This document shows, in pieces, positions 22,781 to 32,479 of a DNA stretch of 64,000 nt. The translations under genes and the position numbers were made by a program. The notes under the pieces are model-generated. The model searched no databases. It was not told the DNA's origin and worked only from the letters and a program-made list of their open reading frames with translations. Origin of the DNA: Symbiodinium natans (Eukaryota; Sar; Dinophyceae; Suessiales; Symbiodiniaceae); contig CAJNDS010002260.1 of the NCBI GenBank assembly GCA_905221605.1, positions 357,001 through 421,000 of the forward strand, in the 5' to 3' direction. How positions within the stretch are numbered: the first letter of the stretch is position 1; each line of letters opens with the position of its first letter.

Positions 22781-25086
22781 ATGGCGACGGACTTGCCAAC
22801 CGTTCGCCTCGGCACTGCTCGCCACGTCGAAGGTGCGGATGCGGGGGCGGCCTGGTAGTTGGAGAGTTCACCGCATTTCGGGGGTTTAGGGTTTAGGGTC
22901 AGGGTTTAGGTAGGGTTTAGGGTTCAGGGTTGAGGGTTTAGGGCTTGAGGTTTAGGGTTTAGGGTTCAGGGTTCAGGGTTCAGGGTTTAGGGTTCAGGGT
23001 TCAGGGTTTAGGGTTGAGGGTTTAGGGTTTAGGGCCTAGGGCCTAGGGTTTAGGGTTTAGGGTTTAGGGCTGAGCTTGATTGCGGGGAGTCATCTGAGCA
23101 GGCTGTGGCAGCACAAAGGAGGAGGATGCAGAGTGCCTGGCCAAGGCATGCCTGCGACTGGGCGGCTTCTTGCACACCTCTCATTTATTCGGTGCTAGGT
23201 GGGGTTTAGGGTTTAGGGTTTAGGGTTAGGGTGTAGGGTTTAGGGTTAGGGTTTGAAAACCCTAAACCCCTAGACCCCCTAAGCTTTCGAACCCTAAATC
23301 CGACGCCCCAAACCCCGAACCAGCCGCCAAGACCAGCTGAGGGTGCGCGTCTACGCCAAAGCTCGCGAGAACGTGGCAGGCTGGACACTTAGGGTTTCGG
23401 GTTTCGGGTTTCGGGCTTAGGGTTCAGGGTTTAGGGTTGCTTAAGGTTGCTGAAGGTTGCTTAAGGTTGCTTAAGGTTGCTTAGGGTTTAGGGTTGCTTA
23501 GGGTTGCTTAGGGTTGCTTAGGGTTGCTTAGGGTTGCTTAAGGTTGCTTAGGGCTTAGGGACTCAGGGCTGAGTTTGTTCTTGCTGAGCCTCCGCTTCCC
23601 GTGCTGCGCATGTGCAGGCGAAGCTGGGCGCGAAGCATCCCACGTGCCGAGGGCGACGCCATCACAGGGCGGAGCCAGGTGTGGGTAGGACTTCGGGTTT
23701 TGCGCTTCTGGGTTTAGGGTTTAGGGTTTCGGCCTTCGGGCCTTAGGGTTTAGGGTTTTAGCGCTCAAGGCTTTTGGAAATCCGGGTTTTGGTTTCAGGT
23801 TTGGGGATATTTCGTTGTTTTGCTTCCATTTGATTGTTTTTCCTGTCACTTTCCCTCTCCTTGCAGTCAGAAAGACCGAGAACAAGAAAGTGGACAAGCA
23901 CCAAAACTTGGGGACGTTCCCCCTTACACTCACAGTCCTTAGTAGGGATTATAGTAGGCGGTATCAGGATCCCTATTCAGGACTTTTAGTATAAGGGGGG
24001 ACATCCCAAACCAGTGCAAAAAATCGGACAAACAAACACGGCACCCAGCCTGCAAAGGCAATCTTGCACAGGGGATCCTCGAAAAACTGCGAAAGACCGC
24101 TCTTGCAACTGCAAACCCTAAACCTTAAACCCAAAGCCCTACACCCCAAAACCCTAAACCCTCAACCCTATAAAAAATCCCAAATGCACTCTAAACCCTG
24201 GACCCTAAACCCGACGCCGAACCTTATGCCTTAAACGCTAACCCTAGACAATAACGTAGCACCTGAACCCTCAGCCGTAAAGCCTAAAAAACCCTGAGCC
24301 CAAACCCAAACCCTAAAGGATGGCCCTAGGTCCTAAGCCCAGGAAAGAACAAACACTTCACAGCAAACAGAGGGAAACACCAAACAAACACCACCATGAA
24401 CACACAAGCCGGCCACAAGAATATATTTTTTGGGGGGTTCTTAAGCAATTAGTAGATATCTATTTTAATTGTCTCCTGCAGGCCACAGAAAGTGCGTGGA
24501 AGGCCTGCGGCACTTTGGGTTTTCTCAGTTAACAGCCCCAAGCCCTCAATGCAAGTCAAGCCCAGCTGCCTGAATATCAAGCCAACCCCAAACCTCAAAC
24601 CTTGTGGAAGGCTGGCCATGGATGAGTGGGTGGAAGCCCAAAACGCGGCCTCTTGCCCCGGAGTTCCGGTCTGCTCGCGTAGGGAATTGGGGAGTTGAGG
24701 GCCTCAACCCTAAACCCCTAGGTGCATCAAACCAACCCGGGCCGATTCCCCGCCCCAGCCTGAAAACTTAATGAAACGGCTCATCCATCTAAGGTCTGGG
24801 ACTACTTCTTTGGTGAGCCGTCCCAGCCAGCCATGCCTGTGCAGACGACGCCCTCGCAAGGAGGAGCCAGGCAGGGCGTTACCCCTCAAACTCATCTCAA
24901 GAGGGCACTTGAGGTTGTTCTGGCGAAGGTAGAAATCAGGCAGCTCTGAACCCTAAACCCTAAACCCTAAACCTTAAACCCTAAACCCTAAACCCTAAAC
25001 CCTCTCAGCCCTGAAGCCTGGGACCTTGTCTTCGCAGGTTGGCGGCAGAGGAGCTCAACGCGTGGTTGCGCAGCACGGCTCCCTGA
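22781..25086 (+). CDS. Gene X copy 1, unrecognised multi-exon protein
   Basis: Exons recognised by comparison with two further copies: 22,781-22,832 (MATDLPTVRLGTARHVE, donor GTGCGG), 23,102-23,191 (GSTKEEDAECLAKACLRLGG), 23,337-23,379 (43 nt, GC donor), about 24,602-24,668 (RLAMDEWVEAQNAASCPGV), about 24,783-24,882 (HPSKVWDYFFGEPSQPAMPV then TTPSQGGARQ) and 25,038-25,086 (RLAAEELNAWLRSTAP, TGA). Middle exons present in copies 2 and 3 are not clear here. Exon 2 joins exon 1 in phase 1. No known domain is visible. Synonymous differences in RLAAEEL among copies suggest it was under protein-level constraint. Introns hold TTTAGGG text, a GGGTTGCTTA repeat and a family D element. Confidence 0.6.
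22880..23070 (+). repeat. TTTAGGG tract in intron of X copy 1
   Basis: Sense-orientation heptamers with TTCAGGG, TTGAGGG and CCTAGGG variants between exons 1 and 2. Confidence 0.9.
23438..23560 (+). repeat. GGGTTGCTTA decamer array
   Basis: About ten copies of a 10-bp unit, GGGTTGCTTA or AGGTTGCTTA, apparently a telomere-type unit with a 3-bp GCT insertion that spread as its own repeat. Intronic in X copy 1. Confidence 0.9.
23908..24009. mobile_element. Family D element in intron of X copy 1
   Basis: CTTGGGGACGTTCCCCCTTA at the left, GGGGGGACATCCCAA at the right, core AGTCCTTAGTAGGGATTATAG. Confidence 0.85.
24010..24600 (+). other. Intron of gene X copy 1, unresolved
   Basis: Contains decayed CCCTAAA text and a family G-like motif (TTCTTAAGCAATTAGTAG) near 24,440. 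A possible exon at about 24,437-24,480 (VLKQLVDIYFNCLLQ) is weakly similar to the copy 3 segment at 59,176-59,218. Confidence 0.3.
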
Positions 25087-25139
25087 GCAGCACTTGGGCG
25101 TTGTGCCAAAGTAGGTAGGCCCTGTTTGCGAGGGAGGTC

Positions 25140-25262
25140 TTCATAAAGTTATGCGCCTTTCCGAAAATAGGGGTAATTACCCTTTTTGGGGGTTCCTATA
25201 AGAAGGATTCTGCTACTTTGGGGTAGATTTAGGGGACCCCCTATTTTTTGGGAAATGCCCGT
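25140..25262. mobile_element. Family B-like element
   Basis: Ends TTTCCGAAAATAGGGG and CCCCCTATTTTTTGGGAAAT are inverted; the interior has TTCCTATAAGAAGGATTCTG. It lies between the X1 stop and the Y1 pseudogene. Confidence 0.65.
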
Positions 25263-25581
25263 AGGATGCCAGGTTTCAAGGTGCACATCGTGGGGCTACC
25301 ACAGGATTTAGGGATCAAGCAGCGCACGCTGCAGGGCCAAGCTTTTGGGGTTTAGGGGTTTGCGGGGGTTTGGGGGTTTAGGGGGTTTCGGGTTTAGGGT
25401 TTAGGGTTTAGGGATGTTTAGGGTTTAGGGTGAGGTTTCAGGGCCTTATTCGAGGCCAGCCAGCTCTTCATCGGCTTCGCCAAGTCCGTCGGATGTGACA
25501 GCAGATCGTGCCGGATCGGCTGCATGTGAGGCAGGAAATCTCGAAGAGATGCCATCGCCGAAGAATTCGTCTAGTCGATTA

Positions 25582-25694
25582 CTAGGATGCCCAGTAGTAC
25601 CCTTATTCCCTTTTTGGTAGTTTTAGGTTCCCTTCTAAACCCCTTTAAGCAAAAAAGGGCACCCTTTTTCATCCTAGGTTACTGGACAACCTAG
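25582..25694. mobile_element. Family A element inserted in gene Y copy 1
   Basis: 113 bp, starts CTAGGATGCCCAGTAGTACC and ends with the complement of CTAGGTTGTCCAGTAACC. ATTA is duplicated on both sides (25,578-25,581 and 25,695-25,698). Gene Y copy 2 has uninterrupted sequence at the matching point. The interior closely matches intron 2 of the E2 gene. Confidence 0.9.
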
Positions 25695-25814
25695 ATTAGC
25701 AATAGCATGAACTGCCAGGAAGGGCCTACGGTGTCAACTGGTTCTGATACAGTTCAGGGCCACGTTGCTTCGACGCTGCGAAGCTTTGGCACACCCAAGT
25801 CAACCCTAAACCCT

Positions 25815-25880
25815 AGATTTCCTAAATTTCCTAAATTTCCTATATAAATTTCCTAAATTTCCTATATTTCCTAAATTTCC
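25815..25880. repeat. TTTCCTAAA nonamer repeat
   Basis: Seven imperfect copies of a 9-bp AT-rich unit (TTTCCTAAA/TTTCCTATA) between the two blocks of gene Y copy 1. Confidence 0.9.
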
Positions 25881-26154
25881 AAAACTTCCTGAACCCAAAC
25901 CCCAAAACCCTAAGCCGGAATGCAGCAGCGCACTGTGGCCATTTGCGTAGAACACCAGACCGGCATCTTGGCGCTGCGAAAGTGCCGGCCCGCGAGGACT
26001 GAGTGTGCACAGAGCTGCAGCAACGGCTCACTTTGCTCAGGTTTGGTTAGGATTTTAGGTTTAGAGATTCTTAACCCTAACCCTTGAACCTACATCCTAG
26101 ACCATGGCTGCGTCTAAACATCTTAAAGTCTCATGTCCCTGAAGCCTCGAACCT

Positions 26155-26700
26155 GAACCCTAAACCCTGAACCCTGAACCCTAAACCTTAAACCCTAAAC
26201 CCTAAACCCTAAACCCTAAACCCTAAACCCTAAACCCTAAACCCTAAACCCTAAGCCTTAAGCCCTAAACCCTAAACCCTAAACCCTAAACCCTAACCCT
26301 AAACCCTAAACCCTAAACCCTAAACCCTAAACCCTAAACCCTAAACCCTAAACCCTAAACCCTAAACCCTCAACCCTCAACCGTAAACCCGAAACCCTAG
26401 ACCCTAAACCCTAATGCTAAACCCAAATCCTCAAATCGGGCATCATTAACCGCCTTAAGCCGACCCGCCCGGTCTAGGGGCTTGGAGACGTGAGATCTCA
26501 AAGGCCCAACCAGAGACCGTGTGCCCGAAAAACACCCGAACCACCCTAAAACCCGCCAAACCCTAAACCCTAAACCCTAAACCCTAAACCCTAAACCCTA
26601 AACCCTAAACCCTAAACCCTAAACCCTAAACCCTAAACCCTAAACCCTAAACCCTAAACCCTAAACCCTAAACCCTAAACCCTAAACCCTAAACCCCAGA
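26155..26700 (-). repeat. Two long CCCTAAA arrays
   Basis: 26,155-26,425 (about 36 units) and 26,560-26,697 (about 19 units). The island between reads SGIINRLKPTRPV to a stop. Confidence 0.97.
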
Positions 26701-26831
26701 CTTGAGAAGTTCGGGGGTCCGGCTTGCCACTCAGTTGACACGCAAATCTACACAAACATTCACAAGTTCACCGCCCCAAGTCCTAAGCCCCAACTGAACA
26801 TCAAACCCTAAAACCTAAACCCTAAACCCTG

Positions 26832-26901
26832 GAGGTCGTGGCTCTTGACCCTGCAACAGGCTCGTGTGCATCTCAGGGCGTGGAGGGCTTGACGCAAGCC
26901 A
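26832..26901 (+). CDS. Micro-exon, beta-propeller-like
   Basis: Reads EVVALDPATGSCASQGVEGL then TQA, with the V-A-L-D-P-A-T-G turn of PQQ-type blades. It ends CCA|GTTTAGGG, so a TTTAGGG tract starts at the donor position. Confidence 0.45.
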
Positions 26902-27887
26902 GTTTAGGGTTTAGGGTTTAGGGTTTAGGGATTTGGGGTTGTGCTGTGGTTTGGGGTTTGTGGTTTGGCGTTGAGGGTTCTTGGTTGAGAATAGTTTGGG
27001 GCTTAGGGTTTAATTGGGGTTCTTGGTGTTTGGTTTGTGTCTTTTGATTTAGTTCGGTTTTGGGTTTGGGGTTTTGGGTTTGGGGTTTGGCAGCGTTTGT
27101 GCGTGTGTGAGGCTTAGGAAGATTTCAGTTTCTCGCTTGCGGCGTCTTCGCATGCTGTTCGTGGGCCTAAACCCTAAACCCTAAACCCTAAACCCTAAAC
27201 CCTAAACCCTAAACCCTAAATCCTAAACCCTAAACCCTAAACCCTAAACCCTAAACCCTAAACCCTGCACCCTGCGTACTCGGATCCCGCGCTGCGTGCA
27301 AACTCACACCATTCTTCAACCGTGGATCCGAAACGCAAAGTTTTAGGGTTTAGGCTTGAGGGTCGAGGGTTTTCTGCCCAAGCCAGGAGAAGTCAAGTTC
27401 CGGTCGGATTCCATGGTGGATGAGGCCACTGCAAGCTTTGGATTCTGGGTTGACATTTGCGGGTGGCAATTTTTGTACCCCAAACCCTTAGGGTTGCCAC
27501 TTCCTTGCGTAGGAATGTGGCCCGAAAAGAATCGAAGGATGCTTCGTGGTAATTTTCGTGTACCTTAAACCTAACGCCCTAAATCCTAAACCTACGCCCT
27601 ATACCCTAAACACTAAACCCTAAACCCTAAACCCTAAACCCATCTTCTTGGGGGGAGAGTGGAGGGATCCGGGGAGCCAGATCCTGAGCCAGACGGGCTC
27701 GACGCCCCAAAAGCCCTTTTAACTCTAGAGCACCCCCTGAGCCCTGAACCCTGAGCCCTGAGCCCTGAACTCTGAACCCTGAACCCTGAACCCTGAACCC
27801 TAAACCCTCAACCCTGAACCCTAAACCTTAAACCCTAAACCCTAAACCCTAACCTGAAACCCTAGTAGGGACATTGTGGGGACTTGG
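26902..27887. other. Repeat tracts and weak islands
   Basis: 26,902-27,080 is TTTAGGG decaying into GGTTTGGGGTTT text. 27,165-27,270 is a CCCTAAA array. 27,272-27,340 reads YSDPALRANSHHSSTVDPKR. 27,360-27,565 is open on the plus strand (FLPKPGEVKFRSDSMVDEAT). 27,720-27,870 is CCCTGAA/CCCTAAA repeat. Confidence 0.35.
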
Positions 27888-27912
27888 GTAAGTGAGTCAA
27901 CCTCCCCCGCAG

Positions 27913-27981
27913 GTGTGGGGACTTGACGTCGCCGAGGACGAGGGACTGGTCTTGTGCCCGGAGCACAGTCGCCCTCACTAG
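27913..27981 (+). CDS. Candidate terminal exon after a possible 25-nt intron
   Basis: After GTAAGT...CCCCGCAG (27,888-27,912) the sequence reads VWGLDVAEDEGLVLCPEHSR and stops at TAG 27,979-27,981. The pattern VWGLDVAEDEGLVL is beta-propeller-like. A 12-bp string TGTGGGGACTTG occurs both before and after the putative intron. Confidence 0.35.
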   Translation: MWGLDVAEDEGLVLCPEHSRPH

Positions 27982-27984
27982 TTT

Positions 27985-28895
27985 AGGGTTTAGGGGTTTG
28001 GGGTTTAGGGTTTACGGTTTAGGGTTCTGCATGAGTGAGCGTTGAAAAGTAATATTATAAGCTTGCGCATGAGTATTCTTAATCGCGTACAGCATATTGG
28101 GGTTTTAAAAGGGCCCCCCCATAATTTTCATACTGGCACCTTTATAGCGTTCATTCCATTCGTTCTCATGATAAAGCGTAGTGAATGTGTGAATAAGAGA
28201 ATGAATGAGCCTGCGAATGAATGAGCGCAATGAGCACAAGAACGAAACCAACCTCTGTCTCCAGGAGTTAATCTGTTGAGTCGTGAACGTAACAGCCAGG
28301 ATGGGAGAATGAAGGGTGCAAAGGGCCCAATAATCAGTTTTGTAATAAGGCCCTTATTGCGCTCATTTCGTGCCCGCATTGAAGTTCATGCTTTCCTTTC
28401 GACTTTCATGCGTGCACTCATACACTTAGTAATCGTGAGGTAAAAGCCCTTGTACTAGCATGTTGTATCAGGAAAGAAAAGACGCATGAAAGCATGCTGG
28501 CCCAGGTGCTTCATCATCAGAGTTTAGGGTTTAGGGTTTAGGGTTTAGGGCTTGCATGATCATGATGGTGATGACGACTATGATCATGACGATGGCTGAT
28601 GCGTATTCATATAATCATGGTTACTATCAGCACTCATCGAAAGCAAGTTCCTACTATGAACCGAGGGTTAAATGTGCAGAGTACTGGTGTCGCGTGTGAC
28701 AGGAGACTGGACAGGTACGAAAGTAGGTTGCGCCGACAGGAGACTATACAGGTACGAAAGTAGGTTGCGCCAGGAAGCCGGCTAACAGCGACAGTTATGC
28801 AGGAAGGTCGCCTAATCACAGCTCGGGATCGGGTGTCCTATGGGCGGTCACCGAGATGATAGTACCCCAAATGCATGATTCTTGCTAACCAACCC
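27985..28895. other. Array-poor, A+T-richer block without an assigned gene
   Basis: Contains many ATGAATGA/CATTCATT motifs (28,150-28,240) and a 37-bp tandem duplication beginning GACAGGAGACT at 28,698 and 28,735. One four-unit TTTAGGG tract lies at 28,521-28,550. Small open stretches on both strands are not recognisable. Confidence 0.4.
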
Positions 28896-28899
28896 CCAG

Positions 28900-29030
28900 C
28901 CCTAAACCCTAAACCCTAAATCCTAAACCCTAAACCCTAAACCCTAAACCCTAAACCCTAAACCCTAAACCCTAAACCCTAAACCCTAAACCTTAAACCC
29001 TAAACCCTAAACCCTAAACCCTAAACCGTA
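28900..29030 (-). repeat. CCCTAAA array, about 18 units
   Basis: Near-perfect, with single TCCTAAA and CCTTAAA variants. Confidence 0.97.
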
Positions 29031-29938
29031 GAACTGCATCCGATCCTGAACCCTAGGCTCGGGCGGTTGGTCGGAGCAGGTGTTGGGGACCTCAGCTGCA
29101 TACGGGCGGCTCCCTTTTTTGGGTTTAGGGTTTAGGGTTTTGGAGTCCCTTGGTGGGTTTAGGGTTTAGGGTTTAGGGTTTAGGGTTGAGGGTTGAGGGT
29201 GTAGGGTTCAGGTTCCGATTCGACCACGGAGCCTTCTATCTGGGGGTACCCAAAAACGGGCCCGTGTCTTTCGGCGACTGCCGCGATGTCTTGTTTGGGG
29301 GCAGAGAGGGGTTGTGGGGTTTGGTGTATGTGTTTCTTCCGTGTACAAACATGAACAACAATAACGATATCAATTGCAATAATGCCAGCACATATATCAG
29401 GAACAGCAGCAGTAACAACAGTCGCAGAGTCTTTTTGAGAGTAGGGGTTTCGGAGCGCAGGGCCAATAGCTGCTGGCCCTCCGGCTTCAGGGCGGGGCTT
29501 GGGGCTTCTTGCAGCCGAAATGGGTTTAGGGTTCAGGGTTTAGGGTTTGGGGTTTGCGAAATTATAGGGGGCCCCTAAAATAGACCCGGTCTCGCGTTCT
29601 AAGCCAGACTAGACAAATCTGGCGTCACGGTCCGCGCCCATGGCAGCTGAAAAACAGAATAGACCCCCAAAATAGGATCCCCTTATAGTGAGTTACCCCG
29701 AATGTCGTAAATCCACATATCTTGCCTGGCTCAAGAGTTGATCCGAAGCCGCACAATGCCTTGAACTCCGCACCCGAAACCCTACACCTTAAACCCCAAA
29801 CCCCAACCCTAAACCCCCAACCCCAAACCCTCAACCCCGGGTCCCAAACACCAAACCCCAAGCCCTAAACCCCAAACCCCAAACCCTAAACCCCAAACTC
29901 CAAACCCCAAACCTCCCAAACCATCCGCAATCCCGAAG
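29031..29938. other. Islands, tracts and a family B-like element
   Basis: 29,035-29,125 reads ELHPILNPRLGRLVGAGVGD. TTTAGGG tracts lie at 29,120-29,145 and 29,155-29,200. 29,560-29,712 has family B landmarks (TATAGGGGGCCCC, ATAGACCCCCAAAATAGGAT, GTTACCCCGAA). 29,760-29,910 is CCCCAAA/CCCTAAA repeat. Confidence 0.4.
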
Positions 29939-30012
29939 GTCGGCCCTCGACGTGCAGACGGGAGAGCTCCGGTGGGGGCCGGTGAACGCCACAGTTGGGA
30001 AGGCAAGCAGCG
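29939..30012 (+). CDS. Micro-exon, PQQ-type beta-propeller blade
   Basis: Clearest blade in the window: SALDVQTGELRWGPVNATVG. It follows CCCGAAG and ends AGCAGCG|GTTTAGGG, giving a 74-nt exon with AG before and GT after; the downstream array starts exactly at the donor. The reverse strand is open too but is low-complexity (repeat-derived). Confidence 0.55.
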
Positions 30013-30739
30013 GTTTAGGGTTTAGGGTTTAGGGTTTAGGCTTTAGGCTTTAGGGCTTTGGGTTTGGGGTTGAGGGGTTTAGGGTTTAGGGTTGAGGGCC
30101 GAGGGTTGAGGGTTGAGGGTTGAGGGCTTGGGCGATTCAGCCTTCGCACCGTGACGTGGGCCGGTTTGTCGCGGAGGGTGTCGCGACTTGCATCATGAGT
30201 TGTTAAATTGCTTCAAAGGCCTTGTCGTCAAATCCTAACCCCTAAACCCTGAAACGCAAACCTTAAGTTCGAAATGCGAAGTTTGGGGCTTCAGGGTTAA
30301 TTAAGGACCGGGGATGGTCGAAGGGGCAGCTGAGGCATGCTCTTTGAGCACTCCACTTCTGCTTCAGCTGTTGTGAGGATGCCCGAGGGGCAAAGCCTCA
30401 AACCCTGAACCCTGAACCCTGAACCCTAAACTGCGCCTGAAATCCCAAACCCTTTTTCAAACCCCTCGGGCTTTGTAGAAGTAGGGAAGGTGCTTTCGGG
30501 CTGCTTGTATCCGCAGCTTCAGCACTCCCCATGTGCTGTTTTGTCCTCGTGCCGCCCTCAGACGCGGGGAAGGCTCACATAGACCTGGTGACTCAAGCCG
30601 CGAGGAGTCCCCCTGTACAGTCCCATGTGTCTCTCGGTGCTAAAGTTCAGTGCTGAGATTTTGGAGGCGCCCGCGATTTCGGAGCTCACACCCCAATCCC
30701 TAAACCCTAAACCCTAAACCCTAAACCCTAGGAGTCCAG
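30013..30739. other. Repeats and exon-like islands
   Basis: 30,013-30,130 is TTTAGGG/TTGAGGG. 30,531-30,656 opens MCCFVLVPPSDAGKAHIDLV and continues to TGA. 30,130-30,390 has no assigned reading. Confidence 0.3.
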
Positions 30740-31177
30740 GACTCATATTATTCTCACATCTCGAATCGAAGGGTATGGACACTAGCGGGCCGCCCCACGC
30801 TACCATCCCAAATTTTGACCTCTGCCCAGTTAAAACAATTGGCAAACAGCTTGGCTACACCGCCCAACAATCCGGTGCACCATGTAGTATACTCTCCGGG
30901 TTGTAAGGATAGGATCAAATTCACGAAGTCTTCACACAGAGGACATCCCCAAAGATATTGGCTGGAACTCAATACCGAGTATGCATTACCGGTGCTTAAA
31001 GAATACATAAGGCTAAACCGCATAAACACGGAGGAGCAAAGGCAAGACTTCTTAGGCCTCAAACACCTCCTTAATAGGGACCCCCTCTTCCTGTCTTTCC
31101 TGGAATCTGCGCCGACGCGCTGCCCCCACTTGTTCAAAAGACACGCCAAAGCACTTGCATGCGCATGGCTGCCATAA
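30740..31177 (+). CDS. 145-residue open frame ending at an A-tract, unknown
   Basis: Begins after GTCCAG and runs open for 145 codons (RRVWTLAGRPTLPSQILTSA, YWLELNTEYALPVLKEYIRL, LNRDPLFLSFLESAPTRCPH) to TAA, followed at once by nine A and then CCCTAAA. Codon texture is unlike the small islands and the composition is more A+T-rich. No domain recognised. It could be the 3' end of a retrocopy or retroelement, or a genuine last exon. Confidence 0.5.
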   Translation, partial: DSYYSHISNRRVWTLAGRPTLPSQILTSAQLKQLANSLATPPNNPVHHVVYSPGCKDRIKFTKSSHRGHPQRYWLELNTEYALPVLKEYIRLNRINTEEQRQDFLGLKHLLNRDPLFLSFLESAPTRCPHLFKRHAKALACAWLP

Positions 31178-32264
31178 AAAAAAACCCTAAACCCCAAACC
31201 CCAAACCCCAAACCCCAAACCCCAAACCCCAAAGTCCTTGCGCGCCAGGTCTTCAGCTTCCTGCTGGTGGACTCCATGCTACTCTGTGGCGGTACGGCCG
31301 CCTTGGCTGCAATGCGTGCCTTGTAGGGGTTCTCGGGTGTTCTGTTTAGGGCCCTAAACCCTAAACCCTGAACCCTAAACCCCAAACTGAGGGCTCTGGG
31401 GCTTGGAGCTTAGTTGACGCGCCGTGTTAGGTAACGGTTGGGGAACCTTGGAAGCAGTACGTGCTTCCAGTCCCAGCAAGCCCAAACCCTAAAGCTTCCT
31501 GAAACCCCAAACCCCCCGAACCCTTAGGCATAAGGGTTTTTTGGGCTTGGTTTTAGGGTTTAGGGTTTAGGGAAGCCCCAAGCCGTAAACTTTCAGAAGC
31601 CCCCAAACCCGAATACCACCTCACATGTTTCCCAGGGGTCCTTCAATCGCCGCGGCATCCGTGGCTTCTCGGGTTTTGTTCGTGTCGGGTTTAGGGTTTG
31701 GGTATCGGGTTGACGCCTGCGAGAGGGGCCGGGCCGTATCCCTATCTCGAAACCTAAAGCCATAAACGCACTGGAAGGACACCCCAAAACCCGCCCAAGA
31801 ACTCTAACTTCCGATCTCAGAAGCCCGAAAATCCCAACAAACGCACAGACCCCGAACCCTAAACACTACATCCCTAAACCCTACATCCCTAACCCCTACA
31901 TCCCTGCACCCTGCACCCTACATCCCGAAATCCCTACATCCCTAAACCCTAAACCCTACGTCCCGAAACCTAAATGGGGGTTTACGATATTTCGGGGTAC
32001 CCTATTAGGGGCCTGTTTTTATAAGGGAATCCTACTATTGGGAGTTTATATTAGGGGTCCCCTATCCTCGGAAACCCCCAAAACCCTAAGCCCTAAACCC
32101 TAAACCCAGAACCCTAAACCCTGAACCCAAAACCCTAAACCCAAAACCCAAAACCCCAAACCCTAAACCCTAAACCCTAAACTCTAAACCCTAAACCTAA
32201 ACCCTAAACCCGAAACCCGAAACCCGAAACCCAAACCCCCAAACCCCAAACCCCAAAGAACCAG
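31178..32264. other. CCCCAAA tracts, islands and a family B element
   Basis: 31,186-31,232 is CCCCAAA repeat. 31,233-31,326 is open as VLARQVFSFLLVDSMLLCGG to TAG. 31,978-32,088 is a family B element (GGTTTACGATATTTCGGGGT at the left, CCTCGGAAACCCCC at the right). 32,090-32,250 is mixed CCCTAAA/CCCGAAA. Confidence 0.5.
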
Positions 32265-32324
32265 GAAGGACGCCTCGCGGCGCTGGACCTCATCTCCGGG
32301 GAGCTCAGCCCCTTTGGCTTAAGG
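32265..32324 (+). CDS. Micro-exon, beta-propeller-like
   Basis: After CCAG it reads EGRLAALDLISGELSPFGLR, with the A-L-D-x-x-[ST]-G-E-L pattern of a PQQ-type blade. The exact donor is uncertain (GTCTGT or, further on, GTAACC). Confidence 0.45.
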
Positions 32325-32479
32325 GTCTGTCTCGCAGTAACCTTCGAAACCCTAAACCCTAAACCCTAAACCCTTACGTAACCCTTAACCCTAAACGGTT
32401 TGTTTGTTCCGGCTACTATATATTGAACATCGGGATATCGCAATTTTTCATTGGCAGCGGCGGGTCCGTGGGTCTGAGG

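Larger units (their letters stand above)
25447..26040 (-). pseudogene. Gene Y copy 1, decayed
   Basis: Matches the reverse-strand gene at 56,760-57,310 in two blocks. Block 25,910-26,040 corresponds to the QLCAHS region. Block 25,447-25,745 corresponds to THAILSRLIEFVG (here VHAIANRLDEFFG) and to AADAARSVTASGLSEA (here AADPARSAVTSDGLGEA), ending in TAA. Relative to copy 2 it has an in-frame TAG, a one-base frameshift just upstream of the HAI motif, and a family A insertion. Function unknown. Confidence 0.6.
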
